From assembly GCA_965658615.1 (NCBI GenBank), contig CBFHSX010000015.1, forward strand, positions 1 through 37,386: a stretch of 37,386 bases of DNA, in the 5' to 3' direction. Below, piece by piece: positions 24,359-32,652 of this stretch. The notes under the pieces were generated by a model that saw only the letters and a program-made list of their open reading frames with translations, made no database searches and was not told the origin of the DNA. The first letter of the stretch is position 1. Each line of letters begins with the position of its first letter. Made by a program: the position numbers and the translations under genes. The stretch comes from UBA8337 sp965658615 (GTDB lineage Bacteria; Pseudomonadota; Alphaproteobacteria; RS24).

Positions 24359-26248
24359 ATGACATTAAATGTGGGAAACTCGCCCCGGGCATTACAGTGG
24401 TGCTTGGGGAAAACGACCCTAGTGTTGGTTTTGGCCGCACTTGCCCTTCCTGCTTGCGCCAAATTTTCCCAAGACCCCGAAACGCTGGCCGATTTGTCAT
24501 CCGGCAGCGGTGGCAGTGGCGATGGCGGCGGCGATGGCGGCGGCGATGGCGACGCCGATGATGATGGCGAAAACTATGTCGATGATTATGGCGCTGATTA
24601 TGCTTTGGGCACGGCGTCTGTGCGCGCGGCCGTCAGCGATAAATTATTTCTGGGCACCAAACGCAACCAGCCCTATGTCGCGCCGGGTGGCACCAGCTAT
24701 GAATCACTGTTCGTCGCGCATACGGCGCTGAACACCACCTCCAACCTGCCGATTGCCAGCCGCGACACAAATGTGACCGCGCAATGGGATGCGGGCTGGA
24801 CCGGCAAGGGCGTCAAAATCGGCGTAATCGACGATTTCTCCGACAATAATACGATTGACAGCCATGGCGATAAAGTCTCACTGGTGGTCAATTCAGTGGC
24901 ACCGGAAGCCGATTTGTTGACGCGGCATTCGAACCTGATCAGCACGGATGTCGAGGCCGGATGGGCCGATATGAGCACCAATGGCTATCACATCGTCAAT
25001 AATAGTTTCGGCCGCGCGCGCGTCAGCCATATCACGCAACAGACCGACGCCAATTTTGACGGTGACGTCACCTCATGGGTCAATAACCGTTTCAAAATTA
25101 CCGGCATGTCCAGCTATGACGAGGATATGCTGTTTATCTTCGCCGCCGGTAATTCAGGCGAATATTGCCCCGACCGGCGCATCCATGCCTGCACTTTCCG
25201 CGCCGCCGTATTGCACGGCCAACGCGCCGCCGGTGAGACCGACCAAGAGGCGTATATTTGGGTCGGCTCGCTGACCGATGACGGCACCGGACTGACGAGC
25301 TATTCGCATTCGGCCGGCGAAATGATGAATGATTTTATCGTCGCGCATGATGATGTGCTGGCCAAAGGCGATGGCGCGGGCACATCTTATGCGGCGCCGC
25401 GCGTCGCCGGTGCGGCGGCCATTGTGCGGCACAAATTTCCCAATCTGGATGGCATGCAATTAAAAGCGCTGCTGCTGCACACGGCGGAGGATATGGGGGA
25501 AACCGGCCCCGATGCCGTGTTCGGGCATGGCAAGTTGGATTTGCAAAATACGCTGAGCCCGCAAGGCATGCTGAGCAGCAGCCTATCGGGCCGCGATGAC
25601 GAGCCGCGCGACAGCAGTGGCAATGGTGCCGGCCCCGATGCCATTGGCGCAGACAATTTCGCTTTGCCGCACACGGCGCGGCTATCGACGCAAGACAATG
25701 AGGGCGATGACGCGCTGGCCGTTTCGCTGGCAGCCCTGGCGCTGCTGTCAAAGCCTCTGGCCGCGAGCGATTTAAAATTGGTCGAATTATCCGTGCGCCC
25801 GCACCATGCCGCGTCGCGCGTCTGGCAGGGTCAATTCACCGGCCTGAACGGCACTGCCTATAATGCACGACATCTCTATCACAGCCAAAAACCCGAATTT
25901 TCCGGTTCGGCGATCTGGTCAAAACCCTATGGCCCGCGGCTTACCATGTTGTTGCCGCTGACCTTTGATGCCGGTTATGAAGCGGCGTTGCTGCGCACCA
26001 CCCCATTGGCCGGTATCGGCATTGGCGCGGCGCTGGCGCTGGGGGAAAGCACAATGGTGAGCATGCGGATGGATAATCTGCTGCGCCTTGGCGGCGATAT
26101 TTCCGAGACGCCGTGTTATGACGCGTTTCAGCGCGGCTTTCATTGCGGCAGCGGACAGGCTTGGACCGATTACACAAATGCCGCGGTCGACCGGCGCGGC
26201 GCGTTGGGCGTGGCGGCTTTTCAAGCCCGCCTGCGGCACCGCTTTTAA
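24359..26248 (+). CDS. Subtilisin-family (S8) serine peptidase, probable surface lipoprotein
   Basis: From the ATG at 24359 the protein has 629 residues. A hydrophobic N-terminal segment ends in LPAC (Cys33), a plausible lipobox. A Gly/Asp-rich stretch (~48-70) then leads into the peptidase domain. The S8 triad is visible as Asp158 (GVIDDFSD), His169 (DSHGDK) and Ser343 (GAGTSYAAPRVAG), with the oxyanion Asn265 (AAGNSG). The catalytic domain ends near residue 410. The remaining ~220 residues include a Ser/Gly/Asp linker and a C-terminal region that alternates hydrophobic and polar residues and ends in Phe, as outer-membrane barrel strands do. It is too short for a full autotransporter barrel. 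No ribosome-binding site is evident. The gene ends 3 bp before the convergent acyl-CoA dehydrogenase. Substrate unknown. Confidence 0.85.
   Translation: MTLNVGNSPRALQWCLGKTTLVLVLAALALPACAKFSQDPETLADLSSGSGGSGDGGGDGGGDGDADDDGENYVDDYGADYALGTASVRAAVSDKLFLGTKRNQPYVAPGGTSYESLFVAHTALNTTSNLPIASRDTNVTAQWDAGWTGKGVKIGVIDDFSDNNTIDSHGDKVSLVVNSVAPEADLLTRHSNLISTDVEAGWADMSTNGYHIVNNSFGRARVSHITQQTDANFDGDVTSWVNNRFKITGMSSYDEDMLFIFAAGNSGEYCPDRRIHACTFRAAVLHGQRAAGETDQEAYIWVGSLTDDGTGLTSYSHSAGEMMNDFIVAHDDVLAKGDGAGTSYAAPRVAGAAAIVRHKFPNLDGMQLKALLLHTAEDMGETGPDAVFGHGKLDLQNTLSPQGMLSSSLSGRDDEPRDSSGNGAGPDAIGADNFALPHTARLSTQDNEGDDALAVSLAALALLSKPLAASDLKLVELSVRPHHAASRVWQGQFTGLNGTAYNARHLYHSQKPEFSGSAIWSKPYGPRLTMLLPLTFDAGYEAALLRTTPLAGIGIGAALALGESTMVSMRMDNLLRLGGDISETPCYDAFQRGFHCGSGQAWTDYTNAAVDRRGALGVAAFQARLRHRF
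24521..24553 (+). repeat. 12-bp tandem repeat in the Gly/Asp-rich linker of the S8 peptidase
   Basis: The unit GATGGCGGCGGC occurs twice in perfect tandem (24521-24532, 24533-24544), followed by a partial third copy. It encodes D-G-G-G repeats. Changes in copy number would keep the frame and only alter linker length. Confidence 0.75.
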
Positions 26249-26251
26249 CAA

Positions 26252-27391
26252 TCAGAACATTAAATCTGCCAGCTTGCGGCGGTGATAGCGCGCATCGCCA
26301 TGCAGCGCGCAGCCCATAATGGCGCGGCGGCGATAAAGCTGCGCGTCGCAATCATAAGTAAACCCGAAGCCGCCATGGAACTGGATAGAACGGTCGGCGG
26401 CAAAGCTCATTGCCGCACCGCTTTCGGCCTTTGCCATGCGCACGGCCAGCTCGCCCTCGCCTTGCTGGCCGAATAAAAACGCCGCCGAATAAAGATGCGA
26501 CCGGGCGCGCTCATATTGCTGATGCGCGTCAACAATCGTGTGTTTCAAGGATTGATAGCTGCCGATCAGCTTGCCGAATTGTTTGCGCGTCTTCAGATAA
26601 TCCAAAGTGTAATCGATACAGGCATAAGCCCCGCCACACATATCTGCCGCCAGCAAGAGCGAAGCGGTGAGCTCAATATGCGCCAATGTCTCGCCGGCCA
26701 GCGCCACATCCATCAGCGCTCCGTGAGGCACTTCGAGGCCATCTAGTTTCACCGCATAGCTGCGCTGCGTATCATCGATAATTTTTTCGCGCGTCAACCG
26801 CGCATCATCGATCAGCCCGCGCGCGACAATCACCAGCGCCGGCGCGCCCTGATACATCACAGTGACCAAAATATGTTCGGCCCGATGCGCATGCGGCACC
26901 AGATATTTTGTTCCGCTCAACAGCAATGTGTCGCCCTTGGCCTCGGCCGTGCAAGCGATGTTTTCCATATTCCAATCGGCATGGTCTTCGCAATTGGCCA
27001 GCACGGCCACAGCGCCGCCGGCCAGCGCCGGCAGGAGCGTTTCTTTTTGCGCCGCCGTGCCGCCTTTCAAAATGGCCTGCGCCGCGACCACGCCGGCGGC
27101 ATAGGGCGTGCTCATCAAAGACCGGCCCATATATTCAACCAAGGGCACAATCTCGCCCATGGACAGGCCGATACCGCCAAATTCTTCCGGAATGGCGATG
27201 CCGGTCCAACCCAGCTCGGTGATTTCCTGCCAGACGCCCGCATCAAAGCCGGTCTCGTCTTCCAACAGGCTGCGCACTTTATAGATCGGCGATTTATCGC
27301 GGCAAAACGCCGCCGCCACATCGATCAATTGCGCTTGCTCTTCGCTGAGCCCGATTTGGGGATTAATGCCCGGTCCGATATATGCCGACAT
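26252..27391 (-). CDS. Acyl-CoA dehydrogenase family protein (probable partner subunit)
   Basis: The 379-residue protein has the acyl-CoA dehydrogenase fold: an N-terminal helical domain, a middle beta domain and a C-terminal helical domain with the RKQFGKLIGSYQSLKH motif and QFHGGFGFTYDCDAQLYRR. The usual C-terminal GGTSEIQRNIIA-type block is replaced by AIMGCALHGDARYHRRKLA. A GGAGA site lies 7 nt before the ATG. It follows another acyl-CoA dehydrogenase gene by 32 nt. Adjacent, dissimilar pairs like this form alpha2beta2 enzymes in steroid and branched-chain acyl degradation (the ChsE/FadE pairs of actinobacteria). FAD-linked oxidation of an acyl-CoA thioester is expected; the substrate is unknown. 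Confidence 0.88.
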   Translation of the reverse strand: MSAYIGPGINPQIGLSEEQAQLIDVAAAFCRDKSPIYKVRSLLEDETGFDAGVWQEITELGWTGIAIPEEFGGIGLSMGEIVPLVEYMGRSLMSTPYAAGVVAAQAILKGGTAAQKETLLPALAGGAVAVLANCEDHADWNMENIACTAEAKGDTLLLSGTKYLVPHAHRAEHILVTVMYQGAPALVIVARGLIDDARLTREKIIDDTQRSYAVKLDGLEVPHGALMDVALAGETLAHIELTASLLLAADMCGGAYACIDYTLDYLKTRKQFGKLIGSYQSLKHTIVDAHQQYERARSHLYSAAFLFGQQGEGELAVRMAKAESGAAMSFAADRSIQFHGGFGFTYDCDAQLYRRRAIMGCALHGDARYHRRKLADLMF

Positions 27392-27423
27392 GATGTTCTC
27401 CGCTTAACCCTTGAAAGCCGGGA

Positions 27424-28632
27424 CTAGCCCTTGGGGAGGCCGAGCACATGCTCGCCAATAATATTGCGTTGGATTTGCGACGTACCGCCGCCAATCGTCG
27501 CCGAAAAGCTGTTCAAGTAACCACGCTGCCAAACGCCATTATCATGCGCGCTCTCATCGCCGACATAATAAGCCGCCCGCGTGCCCTGCAGGGTGATGGC
27601 AAAGGCGTTGAGACGTTGATAAAAATCCGTGCTCGACAGCTTGCCGCCCAAAGCCAAAGACATGGGACGGTCTTGCGTCAAAGGGGCCAGCTTGTCGCGG
27701 CGCGAGGCCAGACCCAAAGCGCGCGCCTCGGTCATGAGTTCGACCAGCTCTTCGCGCACGCCCTCATCTTCAATGGCGGGCTTGCCATTCAGCTTCGCCG
27801 CGCGCGCCAGCCGCACAATATCGCCCGGATCCGACATCATCATCACATGACCGCCGGCCTGACCGGAGCGGGCACCGCGTTCATATTCCAGCGTCTGCAT
27901 GGCGATGAGCCAGCCTTCGCCTTCCGCCCCCATCAGGCAATCGGTCGAGATGCGGGCATCGGTAAAGAAGGTCTGGGTAAAACCGTATTCGCCGGTCAGT
28001 TTTTTTATCGGCACGGTTTCAATGCCGTCTGCTTTCATCGGCGCGAGGAAAAAGCTCAAGCCTTTATATTTGTTTTCCGCATCCGGATTGGTGCGCGCCA
28101 GCAGGATCATGTAATCGGCATAATTGCCCTGCGTCGTCCAAATTTTTGAACCGTTAATGACATAATCGTCGCCATCGCGCACAGCGCGGGTTTGCGCATT
28201 GCCGAGGTCGGAACCATTATCCGGCTCGGAAAAACCCTGACACCAAATCTCTTCAGCCGACAGAATGCCCTTAATGTATTTTTGTTTCTCTTCATCCGAA
28301 CCGCGATCGAGGAGCAACGGGCCGGTCCAATTCAGGCCAATGGCATTGAGCATAATCGGCGTGCGTTCTTTCGACATGATGCGCGTCGCCGCATCCTGAA
28401 AGGCGCGGTGCAGGCCGCCGCCGCCATATTCTTTCGGCCAATGCGCGCCCAGATAACCGGCTTCGTAAACTTTGTTTTGCCAATCGCGCAGGAAATTGAA
28501 TTGCTGATCCGTGCCGACTTCCATAAAGGTCAGCGGCAGCATGAAATCGACATCGCGCGGTGTGTTGTCTTTAAACCAGCCTTGCGCGTCGGCGGTAAAA
28601 GCATCGAGGTCTTTTTGATCAAAATCGGCCAT
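27424..28632 (-). CDS. Acyl-CoA dehydrogenase family protein
   Basis: This 402-residue protein has all family blocks: GFSEPDNGSDLGNAQTRA and YVINGSKIWTTQG (FAD/substrate-binding middle domain), a YERGARSG helix, and the C-terminal GGGTSQIQRNIIGEHVLGLP. The length and full set of motifs are normal. It is the first gene of a two-gene operon with the acyl-CoA dehydrogenase at 26252-27391. A GGGAG site lies 8 nt before the ATG, and a TATAGT -10-like element is seen further upstream on the minus strand. It should catalyse alpha,beta-dehydrogenation of an acyl-CoA and pass electrons to an electron-transfer flavoprotein. Chain length or steroid/terpenoid specificity cannot be read from sequence alone. 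Confidence 0.92.
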   Translation of the reverse strand: MADFDQKDLDAFTADAQGWFKDNTPRDVDFMLPLTFMEVGTDQQFNFLRDWQNKVYEAGYLGAHWPKEYGGGGLHRAFQDAATRIMSKERTPIMLNAIGLNWTGPLLLDRGSDEEKQKYIKGILSAEEIWCQGFSEPDNGSDLGNAQTRAVRDGDDYVINGSKIWTTQGNYADYMILLARTNPDAENKYKGLSFFLAPMKADGIETVPIKKLTGEYGFTQTFFTDARISTDCLMGAEGEGWLIAMQTLEYERGARSGQAGGHVMMMSDPGDIVRLARAAKLNGKPAIEDEGVREELVELMTEARALGLASRRDKLAPLTQDRPMSLALGGKLSSTDFYQRLNAFAITLQGTRAAYYVGDESAHDNGVWQRGYLNSFSATIGGGTSQIQRNIIGEHVLGLPKG

Positions 28633-28713
28633 AACTCATCTCCCTGAGGGCTAACTATAAGGATAAAAACCGTGTTATTGGAAGCCCCCGACTTGTGGCG
28701 TGCCGCCGCACCC

Positions 28714-28742
28714 TTTTCGGAGCCCGAAACTTTCGCTACACT
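28714..28742 (+). promoter_or_regulatory. Possible promoter of the rhodanese gene
   Basis: TTTTCG (28714-28719) and TACACT (28737-28742) are 17 bp apart, about 37 bp before the rhodanese ATG. The -10 is reasonable and the -35 weak. It is the best candidate in the 147-bp divergent gap. Confidence 0.32.
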
Positions 28743-28779
28743 GTTCCCTGCAATTTAAAAAAGCTGAAGGAGCGTTCTG

Positions 28780-29154
28780 ATGAAAACCATGATGGATTAT
28801 ATGCAAGAGGCCAATAATATTGTGCCGCGCATTGACGGCGCTGAAGCGGTCAGCCATTACCAAGATGAAGACGCGGTTTTCATTGATGTGCGCGACGCCA
28901 ATATGATCGCCAATAGCGGCCTCATTAAAGGCGGCCACCATGTGCCGCGCGGGCTGTTTGAATTTGTCGCCGATGAAAAAAGCCCGATGTTCAACCCGCT
29001 TTTCGACAAATCAAAGACTTTTTATCTGATTTGCGGTGCCGGCGGCATGGCCGCTTTGGCCGGCAAAACCATGAAAGAAATGGGCTTTGAGAATGTCGTC
29101 AATATTGGCGGCTTTGACGAATGGGTCGAAGCCGGTGGGCCGGTCGAAGACTAA
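28780..29154 (+). CDS. Single-domain rhodanese-like protein
   Basis: This 124-residue protein is one rhodanese domain: VFIDVRDANM near residue 28-38, GGHHVPRG in the middle and the active-site loop CGAGGM at residues ~86-91, followed by AALAGKTMKEMGFENVVNIGGF. The catalytic Cys that carries the persulfide is present. The loop ends in Met where the common form (C-x-x-G-x-R) has Arg. It has no signal peptide, so it is cytosolic. Roles of such small rhodaneses include sulfur transfer and sulfide handling; the donor and acceptor here are unknown. An AAGGAG site lies 8 nt before the ATG. A strong hairpin follows the stop and separates it from the oxidoreductase gene. Confidence 0.9.
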   Translation: MKTMMDYMQEANNIVPRIDGAEAVSHYQDEDAVFIDVRDANMIANSGLIKGGHHVPRGLFEFVADEKSPMFNPLFDKSKTFYLICGAGGMAALAGKTMKEMGFENVVNIGGFDEWVEAGGPVED

Positions 29155-29183
29155 AACGTCCCGTAAACCAAACCGATTGCCAA

Positions 29184-29226
29184 ATTGCCCCATCGCTTTA
29201 TTTAAGGCGGTGGGGCAATGCGTTTT
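29184..29226 (+). terminator. Hairpin terminator after the rhodanese gene
   Basis: A 13-bp stem with one G-T pair (29184-29196 with 29207-29219) and a 10-nt AT-rich loop is followed by CGTTTTATT. The T-run is short and starts 3 nt after the stem, so termination may be incomplete. The ribosome-binding site of the next gene follows immediately, so the hairpin could instead affect its translation. Confidence 0.6.
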
Positions 29227-29242
29227 ATTGAGGAGAGCGTTC

Positions 29243-30640
29243 ATGACCGAATTGGAAACCGATTATCTCATCGTCGGCGCCGGGGCAATGGGCATGGCCT
29301 TTGCCGATACGCTGTTGAGCGAGACCGATGCCCGGATGATTATTGTCGACCGCCATGGCAAGCCGGGCGGGCATTGGAATGCCGCTTATCCTTTTGTACG
29401 CCTGCACCAACCCGCCTCATTTTACGGTGTCGCCTCGCGCGAACTGAGCCAAGGCAAAAAAGACGAGATCGGGTTGAATAAAGGGCTGATGGATCTCTCG
29501 ACCGGGCCGGAAGTAAGTGCTTATTTTGACGATGTGATGCGCCAGCGCTTTCTCCCATCGGGCCGTGTCGCTTATCACCCGATGTGCGAATGGCAAGGCG
29601 ATGGGGTGTTCACCTCCAGCCTGTCGGGTGAGCGTTTCAAAGTGAGCTATAAAAAATTGGTCGATGCGACGCTGCTGACGGCGCAAGTGCCGTCCGAGCA
29701 CACACCGCCTTTTGAGATTGCCGATGGCGTGCGCTTTATGCCGCCCAATGGCTTGGCGTCTTTGCGCGACAAGCCGGCAGGCTATGTGGTCATTGGCGGC
29801 GGTAAAACGGCGGTTGATAGCTGTCTCTTTTTGCTCGAAAACGGTGCCAAGCCTGACGATATCCGTTGGATTATCCCGCGCGATGCATGGATGATGCTGC
29901 GCGAAAACGCCCAGCCCCTGCCGGAATATTTCGAGCGCGTTTTCGGCACACAAGCCGCCTATATGCAGGCCATGGCCGAGGCAAGCGATATTGAAAATAT
30001 GTTCACGCGCCTCGAAGCGTGTGGCTATGTCGCTCGGCTCGACAAGGATGTGCGGCCTGAAATGTTTCATGCCGCAACCATTTCCGAACCGGAATTGGAG
30101 AAGCTGCGCGAGGTGAAAAACATCATCCGCATGGGCCATGTGCAGGCGCTTGAGGAAAACCGCATTGTGTTGAGTGGCGGCGAGATAGAGACCTCGCCCG
30201 ACCATTTGCACATTGATTGCTCGGCCGGTATTGCGCGTCTGGCGAAAGATTGGGTAACGCCGAAAGTGTTTGAAGGAAATGTTATCCGTCCGGTCACCAT
30301 CCGCTCTTATATGCCGGTTTTCTCCGGCTCGATGATTGCTTATCTCGACGCGCATTATGATGATGAGGACGAAAAAAACCGTCTCGCCCAGCCGGTGCAA
30401 ATCCCCAACACGCTGGAGGATTTCGTGACCATGACATTGGGCGCCATGATGAACCAGTTTAACTGGTCGCAAGACAAAGCCCTGCGCGCTTGGATTAGGG
30501 ATAATCGGCTCGACGGTTTTTCCAAGTTGATCAGCGAGATTGACCCGCAGGATAATGAGAAGATGGAGATTATGGGCCGCATTCGTGACAATGCCCCCAA
30601 GGCGGTCGGTAATCTGATGAAGCTGGCCGGCTTGACCTAA
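29243..30640 (+). CDS. FAD/NAD(P)-dependent oxidoreductase of unknown substrate
   Basis: The protein has 465 residues. An N-terminal FAD-binding Rossmann motif GAGAMGMAFADTLL (residues ~10-23) is followed by VDRHGKPGGHWNAAYPFVRLHQP, a block seen in flavin monooxygenase-like and pyridine-nucleotide oxidoreductases. A second dinucleotide motif, VVIGGGKTAVDSCLFLL (~182-198), fits NAD(P)H binding. The start follows a GAGGAG site by about 8 nt. The open frame extends upstream into the rhodanese gene, but that part is not coding for this product. Homologues are usually named only as NAD(P)/FAD-dependent oxidoreductases, so no reaction is claimed. No membrane segment or signal peptide is seen. It lies upstream of typA without an obvious shared operon (106-bp gap). 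Confidence 0.82.
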   Translation: MTELETDYLIVGAGAMGMAFADTLLSETDARMIIVDRHGKPGGHWNAAYPFVRLHQPASFYGVASRELSQGKKDEIGLNKGLMDLSTGPEVSAYFDDVMRQRFLPSGRVAYHPMCEWQGDGVFTSSLSGERFKVSYKKLVDATLLTAQVPSEHTPPFEIADGVRFMPPNGLASLRDKPAGYVVIGGGKTAVDSCLFLLENGAKPDDIRWIIPRDAWMMLRENAQPLPEYFERVFGTQAAYMQAMAEASDIENMFTRLEACGYVARLDKDVRPEMFHAATISEPELEKLREVKNIIRMGHVQALEENRIVLSGGEIETSPDHLHIDCSAGIARLAKDWVTPKVFEGNVIRPVTIRSYMPVFSGSMIAYLDAHYDDEDEKNRLAQPVQIPNTLEDFVTMTLGAMMNQFNWSQDKALRAWIRDNRLDGFSKLISEIDPQDNEKMEIMGRIRDNAPKAVGNLMKLAGLT

Positions 30641-30746
30641 CAACGCGCCCGGCAGGCCGCATAATCATTAAACTCCATTTAGCGCTTCCCACAGACCGCC
30701 GGAGCGGATAGAAGCCGTATTAACTTATTTCGAAAAGGCGTCTCCC

Positions 30747-32591
30747 ATGTCCCTCACCGCCGCGGAAAACCTCCGCAATATTGCCATTATCGCTCACGTT
30801 GACCATGGCAAAACCACACTTATCGATGCGATTTTGAAACAGACCGGTCTGTTTCGTGACAATCAGGCGGTCGATGAACGGCTGATGGATTCCGGCGATC
30901 TGGAAAAAGAACGCGGCATTACCATTCTCGCCAAGCCGACTTCCGTTGTCTGGCAGGATAGGCGTATCAATATTATCGACACGCCGGGCCACGCCGATTT
31001 CGGCGGCGAGGTGGAGCGCGTTTTGGATATGGCGGATGGGGTTATCCTGCTGACCGATGCGGCTGAGGGGCCGATGCCGCAAACCAAATTCGTGCTCGGC
31101 AAAGCGCTGTCGCAGGGTCTGCGTCCGATCGTCGTCATCAATAAGGTCGACCGTCCCGATGGCCGCCCCGACGAAGTGATCGACGAGGTATTCGACCTGT
31201 TCGTCTCGCTCGATGCGACGTCAGAGCAATTGGATTTTCCGATCATGTATGCCTCAGGCCGCGATGGCTGGTGCGCCGCCGAGCTGGATGATGCGCGCGA
31301 TAATTTGCACCCGCTGCTCGACCTCGTACTGGCACATGTGCCGCCGCCCATGGTCGAGCCGGACAAGCCTTTCGCCATGCTGGCGACGCTTTTGGATAGC
31401 GACCCGTATATCGGCCGCTGCCTGACCGGTCGCGTCTTGCAAGGCACGGCCAAGGTCAATAGCGCCGTCAAAGCGATTAATCTCGACGGAACGCAAATCG
31501 AGAGCGGTCGCCTGACCAAGCTGCTGCGTTTTGAAGGCACCAAGCGCGTGCCGGTTGACGAAGTGCAAGCCGGTGACCTGATTTGCATTGCCGGTCTGAC
31601 CAAAGCCTCGGTGGCCGATACAATCGGTGACCCGGCCGTCACCGAGGCTTTGGCCTCAACCCCGATCGACCCGCCAACCATGTCCGTAACCATCACGGTG
31701 AATGACAGCCCGTTTGCCGGCACGGAGGGCAAGAAAGTCACCTCGACGGTTATTCGCGAGCGGCTTCTGGCCGAGGTCGAAACCAATGTCGCCATTACCT
31801 TTGCCGAAAGCGCCAATAAGGATGCGTTTGAAATCGGCGGGCGCGGCGAATTGCAATTGGGCGTACTGATCGAGACCATGCGCCGCGAGGGCTTTGAGAT
31901 GATGGTGTCGCGCCCGAAAGTGCTGATCCGCAATGAAGACGGCCAGAAGATGGAGCCGATCGAGGAAGTCACCATTGATGTGGATGAGGAATTTTCTTCC
32001 ACCGTGGTCGACAGCATGAACCGCCGCAAAGCCAAAATGATGGATATGCGCGCCGCCGGTGCCGGTAAAACGCGGATGATTTTCCACGCTCCGTCGCGCG
32101 GGCTGATCGGCTATCAAAGCCGCTTTTTGACGCAGACGCGCGGCACCGGTGTCCTGAACCGCGTGTTCCACGGCTATGCGCCCTATAGCGGCGATATTCC
32201 CGGACGCCGCAACGGCGCGCTGATTGCCAGCGAGACCGGCACGGCCGTGGCTTATGCGATTTTCAACCTGCAAGATCGCGGCGTCATGTTTATCGACCCG
32301 CAAACACCGGTCTATCAGGGCATGATTGTCGGCGAACACAGCCGCGATAATGATTTGGAAATCAATGTGCTGAAAGGCAAGAAACTCACCAATGTGCGCG
32401 CTTCGGGGGCTGATGAAGCGGTGACGCTGACGCCACCGCGCCGCATGTCGCTTGAGGATATGATGGCCTATGTCGAGTTTGACGAATTGCTGGAAGTCAC
32501 ACCCGAAAGCCTGCGCCTCAGAAAACGTTATTTGCTCGAGCATGAGCGCAAGAAATTCCGCAAGCAAATGGAAGAGGAAGGCGGGCTGTAA
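30747..32591 (+). CDS. typA: Translational GTPase TypA/BipA
   Basis: The 614-residue length is typical of TypA. GTPase motifs are G1 AHVDHGKTT (~15-23), G2 with RGITI, G3 DTPGHADFGGEVER and G4 NKVDRP. These are followed by domain II, EF-G-like domains III and V, and the TypA C-terminal domain with the LTPPRRMSLEDMMAYVEFDELLEVTPESLRLRKR block. TypA binds ribosomes, assists large-subunit assembly and adaptation to cold and stress. The start ATG has an AAGG site 9 nt upstream. A palindrome spans the stop codon (32583-32598). Confidence 0.96.
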   Translation: MSLTAAENLRNIAIIAHVDHGKTTLIDAILKQTGLFRDNQAVDERLMDSGDLEKERGITILAKPTSVVWQDRRINIIDTPGHADFGGEVERVLDMADGVILLTDAAEGPMPQTKFVLGKALSQGLRPIVVINKVDRPDGRPDEVIDEVFDLFVSLDATSEQLDFPIMYASGRDGWCAAELDDARDNLHPLLDLVLAHVPPPMVEPDKPFAMLATLLDSDPYIGRCLTGRVLQGTAKVNSAVKAINLDGTQIESGRLTKLLRFEGTKRVPVDEVQAGDLICIAGLTKASVADTIGDPAVTEALASTPIDPPTMSVTITVNDSPFAGTEGKKVTSTVIRERLLAEVETNVAITFAESANKDAFEIGGRGELQLGVLIETMRREGFEMMVSRPKVLIRNEDGQKMEPIEEVTIDVDEEFSSTVVDSMNRRKAKMMDMRAAGAGKTRMIFHAPSRGLIGYQSRFLTQTRGTGVLNRVFHGYAPYSGDIPGRRNGALIASETGTAVAYAIFNLQDRGVMFIDPQTPVYQGMIVGEHSRDNDLEINVLKGKKLTNVRASGADEAVTLTPPRRMSLEDMMAYVEFDELLEVTPESLRLRKRYLLEHERKKFRKQMEEEGGL

Positions 32592-32652
32592 ACAGCCCCT
32601 TGCGCGCGCCGAAAACGCCGTTAATCTAATCCCGAATTAGGGGGGATTGATT

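Noticed and set aside
29417..30643. 408-codon frame antisense to the FAD oxidoreductase
   Set aside because: It lies fully opposite a gene with two Rossmann motifs and a good ribosome-binding site, and its product shows no domain.
30863..32035. 390-codon frame antisense to typA
   Set aside because: Ser/Thr/Arg-rich shadow of a highly conserved GTPase gene.
32583..32598. Palindrome GGGCTGT-AA-ACAGCCC over the typA stop codon
   Set aside because: No T-run follows, so it is not supported as an intrinsic terminator. It may only be a 3'-end structure.
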